A stretch of 64,000 nucleotides of DNA from Streptomyces violaceoruber (GTDB taxonomy: Bacteria; Actinomycetota; Actinomycetes; Streptomycetales; Streptomycetaceae): positions 62,001-126,000 of the forward strand of contig JODI01000011.1 in the NCBI GenBank assembly GCA_000720805.1, in the 5' to 3' direction. Positions 52,903 through 61,823 of the stretch are shown piece after piece. The notes under the pieces are model-generated. The model ran no database searches. It saw only the letters and a list, made by a program, of their open reading frames with translations, and was not told the origin of the DNA. The stretch's first letter is position 1; each line of letters begins with the position of its first letter. A program made the translations under genes and the position numbers.

Positions 52903-53785
52903 TTCGGCTCCGAGGAACGGCGCCTGTAAGCGCACACGAGAGGGGTCATGGGGGCGCCCGGGCGCGAGCGCGGTCGAACCCGGGGGTGCGTGCGGCCGTA
53001 CGGCGGAGGGGACGGCGATGCCGGCCGCCGAGGTGACGGGCACCCGGGCGGCGGACACCGGGGCGGGAACGTGGCGAACGGCGCGCACGGCCCGCACGGT
53101 CCGCGCGGGCTTCGAGTCGGTCGCCCAGGTGGGCGGCACCGAGGTGGCGGGCACCGAGATGGCGAGCACCCGGACGGGCGCCTGCCGCGCGGCACACACG
53201 CTCCGCACGGGCTGCAAGTCAGTCGCCCAGGTGGGCGGCACCGAAATGGCGGGCACCCGGGCGGGCGCGTACCGAACGGCGCGCGTGGTCCGCCCGGCCC
53301 GCGCGCGCTGCGACGGGCACGCCTCGAGGGCGAGGGGTGGCGGGGGTGGGGACACCGCGGGAACTTCCTCACGCGACACGGCTCGCCGTCGGCAGGGAGA
53401 CGACGTGCCGGCCGGCCGTCTGGTCCGGACGTTTCGGCTTTTGCCAGCAGCTGATCACGCACAGCCAACCGGCAGCCAATACTTTCCGTCAAGGCCCGCC
53501 GGGATGTTACACGCTTCAACTGCTGGGATTCACAGCGGACTTGTGAGGCGCGGCGGAACGTGAACGTCCGATTCGCCGGTCCGCTGTGGCGTACGCCATG
53601 GCGCCGCGTGGCCCGGCACCGCACCATGGCAAGTAGGTCGTACCCCCCGCCCTTGATCGACCCGGGCGGCGTGACCGAGTCAAGCGCCCGGATCCGGGTA
53701 CTCCCAGGGGCAAGCCGGGCCCTGGGCCGCTACAGTCAGCCCCCTACGCATCCCGTTGCCCGGCCGGATGATCGAGGTACGCAGC
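52903..53785. other. Large intergenic region with repeats
   Basis: An 883-bp region between divergent genes (TPR-like, minus; DMT transporter, plus). Its left 400 bp hold repeated DNA (53030-53310). The right half, from about 53400, is less repetitive and somewhat richer in A/T near 53440-53560; promoters for both neighbours must lie here. I see no coding frame I can support and no clear RNA. Confidence 0.6.
53030..53310. repeat. About 100-bp degenerate tandem repeat
   Basis: GTCGCCCAGGTGGGCGGCAC occurs at 53120 and 53222, about 102 bp apart, followed in both by GGCGGGCACC-type and GGCGCG-type words. A more diverged copy lies near 53034-53115. The first copy has an extra internal duplication of a GGTGGCGGGCACCGA-like segment. 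Confidence 0.75.
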
Positions 53786-54679
53786 GTGTCTGTACTGGTT
53801 CTTGTTCTCGCCGTGAGCGCGGCCTGCTGTCTGGGCTTCGGGTTCGTGCTCCAGCAGAACGCGGCCCGGCAGGCACCGCTGAGTGACTTCCTCTCGCCCC
53901 GGCTGCTCCTGGACCTGATGAGGGTGCCCCGCTGGCTCGGCGGCATCGCGCTGATGGTGGCCGGCATGGTCCTCGGCGCGATCGCGCTGGGCCAGGGCGA
54001 GATCTCCCTGGTGGAACCCCTCCTCGCGACGAACCTGCTGTTCGCCCTCGCCCTCTCCCGCAAGCAGAGCAAGCAACCGCTGGGCCGCCAGGGCTGGGCG
54101 GGGCTCCTGCTGCTCGCGGGCGGGGTGACCGCGTTCATCGTGGCGGGCGAGCCGCGCGGCGGCACCGCGGTCACCGATCCGCTGCGCCACTGGCTGATCA
54201 TCGGCGTGATGATCGGCCTCGCCCTGCTGCTCACGACCTACGCCAAGCGTTCCCGGCTGAGCGCCGCCCCGGTGCTGCTGGCGCTGGCCGCCGGAATGCT
54301 CTACGGCGTGCAGGACGCGCTGACCCGGGTGAGCGGCCAGCGGTTCTCCGGGGGCGGCCTGGTCGAGGTGCTGACCGGCTGGCAGCCGTACGCCGTGCTG
54401 GTGCTCGGCGTGACCGGGCTGGTCCTGGTGCAGAGCGCGTTCGAGACCGCGCCGCTGCGGATGTCGCTGCCCGCGCTGACCGCCGCCCAGCCGCTGGCCG
54501 GAATCGTCTGCGGCGTCGGCTTCCTCGGCGACCGGCTGCGTACCGACACGGGCGCGCTGGCCTGGGAGGCGGCGGGGCTCGCGGCGATCGTGGTCGGCAT
54601 CGTGCTGCTGGGCCTGCATCCGGCGATGCCGTCCGGTGCGACGGAGACCGAGCGGGCACGGGACCTGCAGCCGTACTGA
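53786..54679 (+). CDS. DMT-family transporter (EamA-like)
   Basis: A 297-aa membrane protein with about nine hydrophobic segments. The start LVLVLAVSAACCLGFGFVLQ is followed by the GQGEISLVEPLLATNLLF half-repeat and the second-half block TAAQPLAGIVCGVGFLGDRL, typical of drug/metabolite transporters. Substrate unknown. GTG at 53786 with GAGG upstream is preferred; ATG at 53768 is possible. Stands before the Nudix gene after 60 bp. Confidence 0.85.
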   Translation: MSVLVLVLAVSAACCLGFGFVLQQNAARQAPLSDFLSPRLLLDLMRVPRWLGGIALMVAGMVLGAIALGQGEISLVEPLLATNLLFALALSRKQSKQPLGRQGWAGLLLLAGGVTAFIVAGEPRGGTAVTDPLRHWLIIGVMIGLALLLTTYAKRSRLSAAPVLLALAAGMLYGVQDALTRVSGQRFSGGGLVEVLTGWQPYAVLVLGVTGLVLVQSAFETAPLRMSLPALTAAQPLAGIVCGVGFLGDRLRTDTGALAWEAAGLAAIVVGIVLLGLHPAMPSGATETERARDLQPY

Positions 54680-54739
54680 GGACGGCTCCCCTCGGCCCGT
54701 GCGGGTCGCCCGGACGCGGCCCCCTGCTTGGATGGGGTC

Positions 54740-55264
54740 ATGAGCGCTGCTGACGAGATCCTCGACATCGTCGACGAGAACGACCGGGTCACCGGGCAGT
54801 CCCCGCGCGGCGAGGCGTACGCGCGGGGCCTGCGCCACCGCTGTGTCTTCATCCAGGCCAGGGACGCCGAGGGCCGGCTGTTCGTCCACCGCCGCACACC
54901 GGACAAGCTGGTTTTCCCCTCGATGTACGACATGTTCGTCGGCGGAGTCGTCGGCGCGGGCGAGTCCTACGACGACGCGGCCCTGCGCGAGGCCGAGGAG
55001 GAACTGGGTGTCACGGGCCTCCCCCGCCCCGAGTACCTCTTCAAGTTCCTCTACGACGACGGCGCCGGCCGGACCTGGTGGTCGGCGGTGTACCAAGTCC
55101 GCTGTGAACTCCCGGTCAGCCCTCAGACCGAGGAGGTGGCCTGGCACGACTTCCTGTCCGAGGACGAGGTGGAACGCCGCCTGCGGGAGTGGGAGTGGGT
55201 ACCGGACGGCCTGGCTGCGTACGAGCGGCTGAAAGCGTACCGGGCGGGCGTGTCCGGCGCGTGA
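54740..55264 (+). CDS. Nudix hydrolase
   Basis: A 174-aa Nudix protein. The Nudix box is complete: GAGESYDDAALREAEEELGV near residue 72-91 with the REAEEE metal motif. A start resembling isopentenyl-diphosphate isomerase-type proteins (LDIVDENDRVTG) is visible. Substrate unknown. ATG at 54740 with GGATGGGG upstream. Cytoplasmic. Confidence 0.92.
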   Translation: MSAADEILDIVDENDRVTGQSPRGEAYARGLRHRCVFIQARDAEGRLFVHRRTPDKLVFPSMYDMFVGGVVGAGESYDDAALREAEEELGVTGLPRPEYLFKFLYDDGAGRTWWSAVYQVRCELPVSPQTEEVAWHDFLSEDEVERRLREWEWVPDGLAAYERLKAYRAGVSGA

Positions 55265-55343
55265 GCACGACCACGAACCGGGCGGGCGCCCTGGTGAGGC
55301 GGCCGGATGCCCCCGCGCGAGACGGCCGGATAGGGTCCTCGGC

Positions 55344-55736
55344 GTGATCGAATTCGCACGGAACGTCCGACTGTGGTTCGCCCCCCAGGAGCTCAGGCAG
55401 GAGGGCGGCACCCCCGACTACCGCTTCTCGCTGGCGAACGAGCGCACCTTCCTCGCCTGGCTGCGCACCGCGCTCGCGCTGATCGGCGGCGGTTTCGCCG
55501 TGGACCAGTTCCTGCCGGACCTGCGCTGGGGCTGGCGGGTCGGTCTCGCGCTCGCGCTGCTCGCGGCGGGCGTGCTGTGCTCGCTGCGGGCGGTCAACCA
55601 CTGGATCCGCTGCGAACGGGCCATGCGCCGGGGTGAGGACCTGCCGGCCTCCCGCTTCCCGGCGCTGCTGGGCCTCGCGGTCGCGGTCGTGGCTGTCGCC
55701 ATGGTCCTCGTGGTGCTCGTCGGGTGGGAAGGATGA
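55344..55736 (+). CDS. DUF202 membrane protein (YidH-like)
   Basis: A 130-aa protein with three hydrophobic segments and the DUF202 signature RFSLANERTFLAWLRTALA. GTG at 55344. The last codons overlap the next DUF202 gene start by 4 nt (ATGA), so the two are translationally coupled and may form a complex. Function unknown. Confidence 0.92.
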   Translation: MIEFARNVRLWFAPQELRQEGGTPDYRFSLANERTFLAWLRTALALIGGGFAVDQFLPDLRWGWRVGLALALLAAGVLCSLRAVNHWIRCERAMRRGEDLPASRFPALLGLAVAVVAVAMVLVVLVGWEG

Positions 55737-56059
55737 CCGGCGCGGTGGCGGCCCCGGACCGGGATCCCGGGCTGCAACCGGAGCGGACCCGGCTCGCCTG
55801 GCGCCGTACGACCCTGTCGAGCACGGGGGCGGCCCTGCTCGCCATGAAGACCACGCTGCACGGCGGGACCTCGGCGACCGCCGTGACCGTCTGCGCCCTG
55901 TGCGGCGCCCTGTGGCTGGGCTTCCTGCTGGTCGCCCACCGGCGCATCCGCGCCCTGTCGGCGACGAGCAGCCCACCGGCACTGACACCCCGGCACGCGA
56001 CGGCGGGAGCGCTGCTGACGGTGGCGCTGGCCGTCTGCGCGGCGGCACTCGTCTTCTAG
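55733..56059 (+). CDS. DUF202 membrane protein, partner
   Basis: A 108-aa protein with DUF202 signature GLQPERTRLAWRRTTLSSTG and three hydrophobic segments. ATG at 55733 overlaps the previous stop; GGGAAGG lies upstream. The pair resembles duplicated DUF202 genes found together in streptomycetes. Confidence 0.9.
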   Translation: MTGAVAAPDRDPGLQPERTRLAWRRTTLSSTGAALLAMKTTLHGGTSATAVTVCALCGALWLGFLLVAHRRIRALSATSSPPALTPRHATAGALLTVALAVCAAALVF

Positions 56060-56122
56060 GGCCCTGTGCCGCCGGGCGGCCTGGGGTGGCCCCGATCACG
56101 TTCGTCTCCCCTACTGGACGAC

Positions 56123-56140
56123 ATACCGACCGGTCGGCAT
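56123..56140. promoter_or_regulatory. TetR-type operator before the phosphotransferase gene
   Basis: ATACCGACCGGTCGGCAT is an 18-bp palindrome with a perfect 12-bp core CCGACCGGTCGG, 40 bp before the gene start. A 14-nt stretch (ACATACCGACCGGT) recurs on the opposite strand at 61644-61665. Confidence 0.65.
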
Positions 56141-56179
56141 CATTGGTCGAGTCGTGTTCACCCGCCTGTAGGAGCATTG

Positions 56180-57211
56180 ATGAGCCCCGACCACCCGCCA
56201 GGACTCGATCTCGACCGGCTGCGCGCCCTGCTCGACCGTGAGCGGCCCGGTCTGGTGCACGGCCCGCTGACCGGCCGGTTGATCGAGGGCGGACGGTCGA
56301 ACCTCACGTACGCGGTCTCCGACGGCAGCGCGCAGTGGGTCGTACGACGGCCACCGCTCGGCCATGTCCTGGCCACCGCGCACGACATGAGGCGCGAGCA
56401 CCGCGTGATCAGCGCGCTGCACCCGACGAACGTGCCGGTGCCGCGCCCGGTGCTGCTGTGCGAGGACCCCGAGAACGGGGCGGCGCCCGGGTCGCCGTTC
56501 TACGTCATGGAGTTCGTTGAGGGCACCCCCTACCGCACCGCCGACCAGCTGGCCCCGCTCGGCCCCGAGCGCACCCGGGACGTGGTCCTCGCCCTGGTCG
56601 ACACGCTGGTCGAGCTGCACGCGGTGGATCCGGCCGAGGTCGGCCTGGCGGATTTCGGCCGGCCCGAGGGTTTCCTGGACCGACAGCTGCGGCGTTGGGG
56701 CAAGCAGCTGGACGCCTCCCGCAACCGCGAGCTGGCCGGCGTCGACGAGCTGCACGCGGCGCTGGGCCGGCAGCTGCCCGAGTCCCCCGCGCCCGCCGTC
56801 ATACACGGCGACTACCGGCTCGACAACGTCCTCATCGGCGACGACGACAAGATCAGGGCGATCCTGGACTGGGAGATGTCGACGCTCGGCGACCCGCTCA
56901 CCGACCTGGGCCTGCTGGTGATGTACAGCATGCCGCTCGGTATGCCCGACTCACCGGTGTCCACGACCGCGGAGGCCGCCGGGCACCCGGCGCCCGGCGA
57001 GCTGATCGAACGGTACGCCGCCCGCTCGGGGCGCGACGTGTCCGCGGTGTCCTGGTACACGGCGTTCGCGTGGTTCAAGCTCGCCGTGATCCTGGAGGGC
57101 ATCCACTACCGCTACACCCTGGGCCAGACGGTCGGCCGCGGTTTCGACCGCATCGGCGACCTGGTCCCGGTCTTCATCGAGCACGGCCTGACCACCCTTC
57201 AGGAGGGCTGA
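56180..57211 (+). CDS. Acyl-CoA-dehydrogenase-associated phosphotransferase (APH-like)
   Basis: A 343-aa kinase-like protein. The nucleotide/catalytic motif VIHGDYRLDN and metal motif ILDWEMSTLGDP are intact, as in aminoglycoside phosphotransferase-fold enzymes that sit beside acyl-CoA dehydrogenases (ACAD10/11-like). ATG at 56180 with GGAGC upstream. The acyl-CoA dehydrogenase begins 5 bp after its stop. A TetR-type palindrome lies at the promoter. Confidence 0.9.
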   Translation: MSPDHPPGLDLDRLRALLDRERPGLVHGPLTGRLIEGGRSNLTYAVSDGSAQWVVRRPPLGHVLATAHDMRREHRVISALHPTNVPVPRPVLLCEDPENGAAPGSPFYVMEFVEGTPYRTADQLAPLGPERTRDVVLALVDTLVELHAVDPAEVGLADFGRPEGFLDRQLRRWGKQLDASRNRELAGVDELHAALGRQLPESPAPAVIHGDYRLDNVLIGDDDKIRAILDWEMSTLGDPLTDLGLLVMYSMPLGMPDSPVSTTAEAAGHPAPGELIERYAARSGRDVSAVSWYTAFAWFKLAVILEGIHYRYTLGQTVGRGFDRIGDLVPVFIEHGLTTLQEG

Positions 57212-57216
57212 CGGAC

Positions 57217-58431
57217 ATGGACTTCGCGTTCGACGCGCGCACCGAGGAACTGCGCGCCAAGCTGCTCGCCTTCATGGACGAGTACGTCTACCCCGCCGAG
57301 GCCGTCGCGGAGGAGCAGCGCACCGCACTCGCCTCCCCGTGGGACACCCCGGCCGTGGTCGAGGAGCTGAAGGCCGAGGCACGCGGGCAGGGCCTGTGGA
57401 ACCTGTTCCTGCCGGACGCCGAGTACGGCGCCGGGCTGACCAACCTCCAGTACGCGCCGCTCGCCGAGATCACCGGCCGCTCCCCGCAGTTGGCGCCCAC
57501 GGTGACGAACTGCGCCGCACCCGACACCGGCAACATGGAGGTGCTGACGCAGTTCGGCGACGAGCAGCAGAAGAAGCAGTGGCTGGAGCCGCTGCTGACG
57601 GGAGAGATCCGCTCGGCGTTCGCGATGACCGAGCCGGAGGTGGCCTCCTCCGACGCCACCAACATCACCACGCACATCCGGCGGGACGGCGACGACTACG
57701 TCATCACCGGCCGGAAGTGGTACATCTCCGGGGCGATGAACCCGGACTGCAAGATCTTCATCGTGATGGGCAAGACGGACCCGGACGGGGAGGACATCCG
57801 CCGTCAGCAGTCCATGGTGCTGGTTCCCCGCGACACCCCGGGCGTCACCGTCGAGCGGGCGATGAAGGTGTTCGGCTACGAGGACCACTACCACGGCGGC
57901 CACGCCGAGGTGATCTTCGACCACGCGCGCGTGCCGGTGACGAACCTGATCGGCGGGGAGGGCGGCGGCTTTGCCATCGCCCAGGCCCGCCTGGGTCCGG
58001 GGCGTATCCACCACTGCATGCGGCTGATCGGCATGGCCGAGCGGGCCATCGAGCTGATGTGCAGGCGGGCCGTCTCGCGCGACGCCTTCGGCAAGGCGCT
58101 GGCCCAGCAGGGCGTGGTCCACAACTGGATCGCCGACGCGCGGGTGACGGTCGAGCAGCTTCGGCTGCTGGTGCTGAAGACGGCCTGGCTGATGGACACG
58201 GTGGGCAACCGGGGCGCGCACGCGGAGATCCAGGCCATCAAGATCGCCACGCCCCGCGCGGTCGTCGACATCATCGACCGGGCGATCCAGCTGCACGGCG
58301 CGGGCGGTGTCAGCCAGGACTTCCCGCTCGCCGAGCTGTACGCCGGCGCCCGTACCCTCATGATCGCCGACGGCCCGGACGAGGTGCACCAGCGGTCGCT
58401 GGCCCGGCGGGAGCTGAAGAAGTACCTGTGA
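57217..58431 (+). CDS. Acyl-CoA dehydrogenase
   Basis: A 404-aa FAD enzyme. Signatures: SAFAMTEPEVASSDATN (FAD/substrate), GRKWYISGAMNPDCKI, the ARLGPGRIHHCMRLIG helix and the C-terminal HGAGGVSQDFPLAELYAGAR. It belongs to the long-chain/ACAD11-like group by its partner gene. AGGAGG lies upstream of ATG 57217. Transcription ends at a 44-bp palindrome. Confidence 0.95.
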   Translation: MDFAFDARTEELRAKLLAFMDEYVYPAEAVAEEQRTALASPWDTPAVVEELKAEARGQGLWNLFLPDAEYGAGLTNLQYAPLAEITGRSPQLAPTVTNCAAPDTGNMEVLTQFGDEQQKKQWLEPLLTGEIRSAFAMTEPEVASSDATNITTHIRRDGDDYVITGRKWYISGAMNPDCKIFIVMGKTDPDGEDIRRQQSMVLVPRDTPGVTVERAMKVFGYEDHYHGGHAEVIFDHARVPVTNLIGGEGGGFAIAQARLGPGRIHHCMRLIGMAERAIELMCRRAVSRDAFGKALAQQGVVHNWIADARVTVEQLRLLVLKTAWLMDTVGNRGAHAEIQAIKIATPRAVVDIIDRAIQLHGAGGVSQDFPLAELYAGARTLMIADGPDEVHQRSLARRELKKYL

Positions 58432-58445
58432 GGTCGCGGCCCTGT

Positions 58446-58489
58446 CATGGGTGAGGGGCGGTCGCCATGGCGACCGCCCCTCACCCATG
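58446..58489. terminator. 44-bp perfect palindrome terminator
   Basis: Perfect self-complementary sequence from 58446 to 58489, 20-bp arms with a CATG centre that is itself palindromic, between the convergent acyl-CoA dehydrogenase and TetR genes. Such a stem could end transcription from both sides. Confidence 0.85.
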
Positions 58490-58508
58490 GGGCCTTCCTG
58501 CGGCCTCC

Positions 58509-59111
58509 TTACGGCCGCAGCGCCCGCAGCAGCAGGTCGGCCAGGTGGTCGGCGACCTCCTGCGGGCTGAGGGGGCCGGCGGGGCGGTACCAGGTGGACA
58601 GGTGGTGGACGGAGCCGAAGTGGTAGTCGACCACCAGGTCGGCGGGGGTCGCCTTGGAGAAGACGCCCGCCTGCTGGCCCTCCTCGATCAGGGCACGGAA
58701 GCGTTCGTGGTAGCGCCGGCGTTCGGCGCGCACCTGCTTGTTCTTCTCCGGGCTCAGGTGGTGCATCGAGCGGAAGAAGATCGCCGCGTCGTCGAGGTTG
58801 TCGATGGTGGTGACGACGACGTCGGCCGCCGCGCCCCGCAGCCGCTTCTCGATGGGTTCGTCGGCGTTCGCGAAGGCGTCGAGTCTCTCCTGCTGGACGC
58901 GCAGCACACGCGCGTACACCTCGTGCAGGAGGTCGTCCTTGGAGCCGAAGTAGTGGTACAGGGCCCCCTTGGTGACTCCGGCCGCCTCGACGATCTCCTG
59001 CACCGAGGTGCGGTCGTAGCCCTGCTCCGCGAAGAGCCGGGTGGCGGCGGCGAGGAGCCGCTGGGGCACGGGGGTTCCGTCACCGTCCGTCGTCCTGGGC
59101 ACTGCCGCCAC
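58509..59111 (-). CDS. TetR-family regulator
   Basis: A 200-aa regulator. The N-terminal helix-turn-helix (residues 15-60: LFAEQGYDRTSVQEIVEAAG, KGALYHYFGSKDDLL) is typical TetR. Its position between the acyl-CoA dehydrogenase operon and the CoA ligase operon, with a shared palindrome before both, makes it the likely local repressor, probably answering an acyl-CoA ligand. GTG at 59111 has GGAAGG upstream. Confidence 0.92.
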   Translation of the reverse strand: MAAVPRTTDGDGTPVPQRLLAAATRLFAEQGYDRTSVQEIVEAAGVTKGALYHYFGSKDDLLHEVYARVLRVQQERLDAFANADEPIEKRLRGAAADVVVTTIDNLDDAAIFFRSMHHLSPEKNKQVRAERRRYHERFRALIEEGQQAGVFSKATPADLVVDYHFGSVHHLSTWYRPAGPLSPQEVADHLADLLLRALRP

Positions 59112-59162
59112 CTGCCTTCCGTGTCTTTCTGCTGTTGCTGTTTCTAGCCGTTTGCTGCTGTT

Positions 59163-60824
59163 TCAGCCGTTCGGGCGGGAACGCAGCTCCCGCCGGAGGA
59201 TCTTCCCACTCGTCGTCTTCGGCAAGTCGGGCAGGATCTCCACCTGACGCGGGTATTTGTAGGCGGCCAGTCTCTCTTTGCAGTACGCGGCCAGTTCACC
59301 GGGGTCGGTCTCGGCACCCGGACGCAGGCTGATGTACGCCTTGACGGTCTCGCCGCGGTACCCGTCGGGCACCCCGACGACGGCCGCCTCGCGCACCGCC
59401 GGGTGCGTGTACAGCACGTCCTCGACCTCGCGCGGCCACACCTTGAAGCCGGACGCGTTGATCATGTCCTTCTTGCGGTCGACGACGTACAGCCAGCCCT
59501 GTGGGTCCATGAAGCCGATGTCGCCGGTGCGCAGTTCGCCGTCCGGGAAGGCCTCGGCGGTGGCGTCCGGGCGCCGCCAGTAACCGGGCACGACCTGCGG
59601 CCCGCGCACGAGGATCTCGCCCGGCTCACCGAAGGGCACCTCGGCGCCCTGGTCGTCGACGATCCGCACGACCGTCTCGGGCCCGGGCACGCCCACGGCG
59701 AGCGTCCCGGAGACCGGGTCGACCGGCGCCTCGCGGGTGGGCGGTACGGAGGCGCAGGGCGCGCTGCACTCGGTCAGCCCGTAGCCGTTGCGGATGTACG
59801 GCCCGAAGCCGGCCCGGAACCTCTCGACCAGGGCGGGCGGCAGCGGGGCGCCACCGGAGGAGATGTTGACGAAGGAGGAGAAGTGGTCCGGGGTGACGTC
59901 CGGGTGGGCGGCCAGCGCCATGAAGGCGGTCGACGGGCCCACCGTGTACTGCGGCCGGTGCTCGGCGAACGCGTCGAGCACGACCCCGGCCTCGAAGCGG
60001 TACGCCAGGACGAGCGTGCCCGCGCTGTTCAGACACGCTCCGAACTGGCAGACCATGCCGGTGATGTGGAACAGCGGCGCCATCGCGAAGTAGACGGGCG
60101 CCTCGGGCAGCGCCAGTCCGGTGCGCTGCCGCTCGGCGTTGTACATGATGTTGCCGTGCGTGTTGGTGGCGCCCTTGGGCGTGCCGCTGGTGCCGGAGGT
60201 GTAGCTGATCAGCGCGATGTCGGTGGGTACGGAGTGCCGGTCGTCGGGCGCCTTGTGACCGGCCCGGGCGGCGGCCGTCAGGTCCTCGGCGTCCGGGGCC
60301 TGCGGCAGCCGCTCGAAGGTCAGCACACGCGCGTCCTGGCGGGTCTGGAAGTCCAGCTCGCATGCGGTGAGCACGATCCGCACCGGCGAGCCGGCGGCCG
60401 TGTCGCGCAGATACGACTCCCAGGCCCGGTCGGAGCAGATCAGCGCGGCCACCTCGCCGTCCTGGAGCACATGGCCGACCTCCCCCGACTTGTACATCGG
60501 GTTGACGGGCACGACGGTCGCGCCCGCCTTCCAGGCGCCGAGCACGGCGAGCACGAAGTGGGGGGAGTTCTGCAGCAGCACCGCCACCCGGTCGCCGCGT
60601 TCCAGCCCCCGGGCGGCGAGGTGCCCGGCGACGGAGTCGCTCAGCTCGTCGACCTCGCGGTAGGTGAGGCGGCCGTCGAAGTAGGCGAGGAAGGTGCGGT
60701 CCGGGGTCTCGGCGACGGCCCGGCGCAGGGCGTGCACGAGGGAGTCGGCGGGGTCGATCGGGGCGCGCTGGGCTTCGTTGAGCAGGGAGAGCCAGGGCTT
60801 GGCGGCATACAGGGAGTCGGTCAC
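59163..60824 (-). CDS. Fatty-acid CoA ligase (AMP-binding)
   Basis: A 553-aa acyl-CoA synthetase of the ANL superfamily. Motifs: YTSGTSGTPKGA (AMP-binding), NGYGLTE, GELRTGDIG, and KTTSGKILRREL near the C-terminus. It activates a carboxylic acid with CoA. GTG at 60824 overlaps the SDR stop by 4 nt (GTGA), with GGGAGG upstream, so the genes are coupled. Confidence 0.93.
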   Translation of the reverse strand: MTDSLYAAKPWLSLLNEAQRAPIDPADSLVHALRRAVAETPDRTFLAYFDGRLTYREVDELSDSVAGHLAARGLERGDRVAVLLQNSPHFVLAVLGAWKAGATVVPVNPMYKSGEVGHVLQDGEVAALICSDRAWESYLRDTAAGSPVRIVLTACELDFQTRQDARVLTFERLPQAPDAEDLTAAARAGHKAPDDRHSVPTDIALISYTSGTSGTPKGATNTHGNIMYNAERQRTGLALPEAPVYFAMAPLFHITGMVCQFGACLNSAGTLVLAYRFEAGVVLDAFAEHRPQYTVGPSTAFMALAAHPDVTPDHFSSFVNISSGGAPLPPALVERFRAGFGPYIRNGYGLTECSAPCASVPPTREAPVDPVSGTLAVGVPGPETVVRIVDDQGAEVPFGEPGEILVRGPQVVPGYWRRPDATAEAFPDGELRTGDIGFMDPQGWLYVVDRKKDMINASGFKVWPREVEDVLYTHPAVREAAVVGVPDGYRGETVKAYISLRPGAETDPGELAAYCKERLAAYKYPRQVEILPDLPKTTSGKILRRELRSRPNG

Positions 60825-61594
60825 CGGGTCGCCTCCCACTTCTGCTGGAGGTGGTTCATGTTCGTCAGCCAGCGGTCCGGATCGGCGGCCCTGGCCTGGT
60901 AGTAGCCGGCGACCTCGGGGTGCGGCAGGATCAGGAAGCGGTCCTCCTCGATGCCCTTGAACAGGGCGTCCGCCACCTCGTCCGGCTCGATCGCGGTCGG
61001 CTGCAGGACGAGGTCGCCCGCGCTCCCGGTGGCGGCCAGCATGTCGGTGCGCACGCCCTGCGGGCAGATCGCGTGCACTTTCACACCCCGGTGCCGGTAC
61101 GTCAGCGACAGCCACTCGGCGAAGGCGTAGGCCCCGTGCTTGGTGACGGCGTAGGGCGCGGCGCCGATCATGGTCAGCAGTCCGGCGGCGGAGACGGTCG
61201 AGACGAACCGGCCGGTGCCGCGCTCCAGCCACTCCGGCAGCAACGCGTGGGCCGCGCGGACGTGGGCCATCACGTTCACGTCCCAGGACAGCGCCCAGGG
61301 CTGCTCGTCCAGCGGCCGTCCCGGCTCCCCGGCCTCGAAGGCGACGCCCGCGTTGGCGCAGTACACGTCCACGGTCCCGCCGAGCGCCTCCCGTGCCTCG
61401 GCGACGATCGCGGAGGCGTCCCCCGCGACGGCGATCTGACCGATCTCCTCGGCAACGGCCTTGGCCCGGCCGGCGTCCAGGTCGTTCACGACGACCCGGG
61501 CCCCCTCGGCAGCGAACCGACGGGCCAGCGCGGCCCCGATCCCACCCCCCGCTCCGGTGACGACCACTCCCGCACCCTGCACGGCTCCCACCAT
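60821..61594 (-). CDS. Short-chain dehydrogenase/reductase
   Basis: A 257-aa SDR enzyme. NAD(P) motif VTGAGGGIG, structural CANAG in place of NNAG, and catalytic YxxxK (PYAVTKHGAY). First gene of the SDR-CoA ligase pair. ATG at 61594. A TetR-type operator lies 50 bp upstream. The substrate is probably a hydroxyacyl compound but cannot be read. Confidence 0.9.
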   Translation of the reverse strand: MVGAVQGAGVVVTGAGGGIGAALARRFAAEGARVVVNDLDAGRAKAVAEEIGQIAVAGDASAIVAEAREALGGTVDVYCANAGVAFEAGEPGRPLDEQPWALSWDVNVMAHVRAAHALLPEWLERGTGRFVSTVSAAGLLTMIGAAPYAVTKHGAYAFAEWLSLTYRHRGVKVHAICPQGVRTDMLAATGSAGDLVLQPTAIEPDEVADALFKGIEEDRFLILPHPEVAGYYQARAADPDRWLTNMNHLQQKWEATR

Positions 61595-61643
61595 CGGTCT
61601 CCTTCGACGCGACGCGATTTCGGCTCTGCCCCCCGCACCAGCC

Positions 61644-61661
61644 AGACTAACCGGTCGGTAT
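61644..61661. promoter_or_regulatory. TetR-type operator before the SDR gene
   Basis: AGACTAACCGGTCGGTAT. Its complement starts ATACCGACCGGT, identical over 12 bp to the operator at 56123-56140, with a less symmetric second half. It lies in the promoter of the SDR-CoA ligase operon. Confidence 0.6.
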
Positions 61662-61823
61662 GTACGAAGGAAGGGTGACTGGACCCCACTCAGGGGCGCG
61701 GGACCGTATCGCTATGCGGCTCCGCCTCGTGCGCGCGCCCAGCCACATCGGTCCCGCGGACTCCCCTCTGCCCGCGGTAGCGCATACGGTGCCGGTGCCG
61801 ACGCCCACGTCCAAGGAGGTCAC

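Noticed and set aside
52903..53379. N-terminal extension of the TPR-like protein
   Set aside because: Repeat-derived Pro/Val/Thr sequence and a better start at 52902; kept as a finding because it cannot be ruled out.
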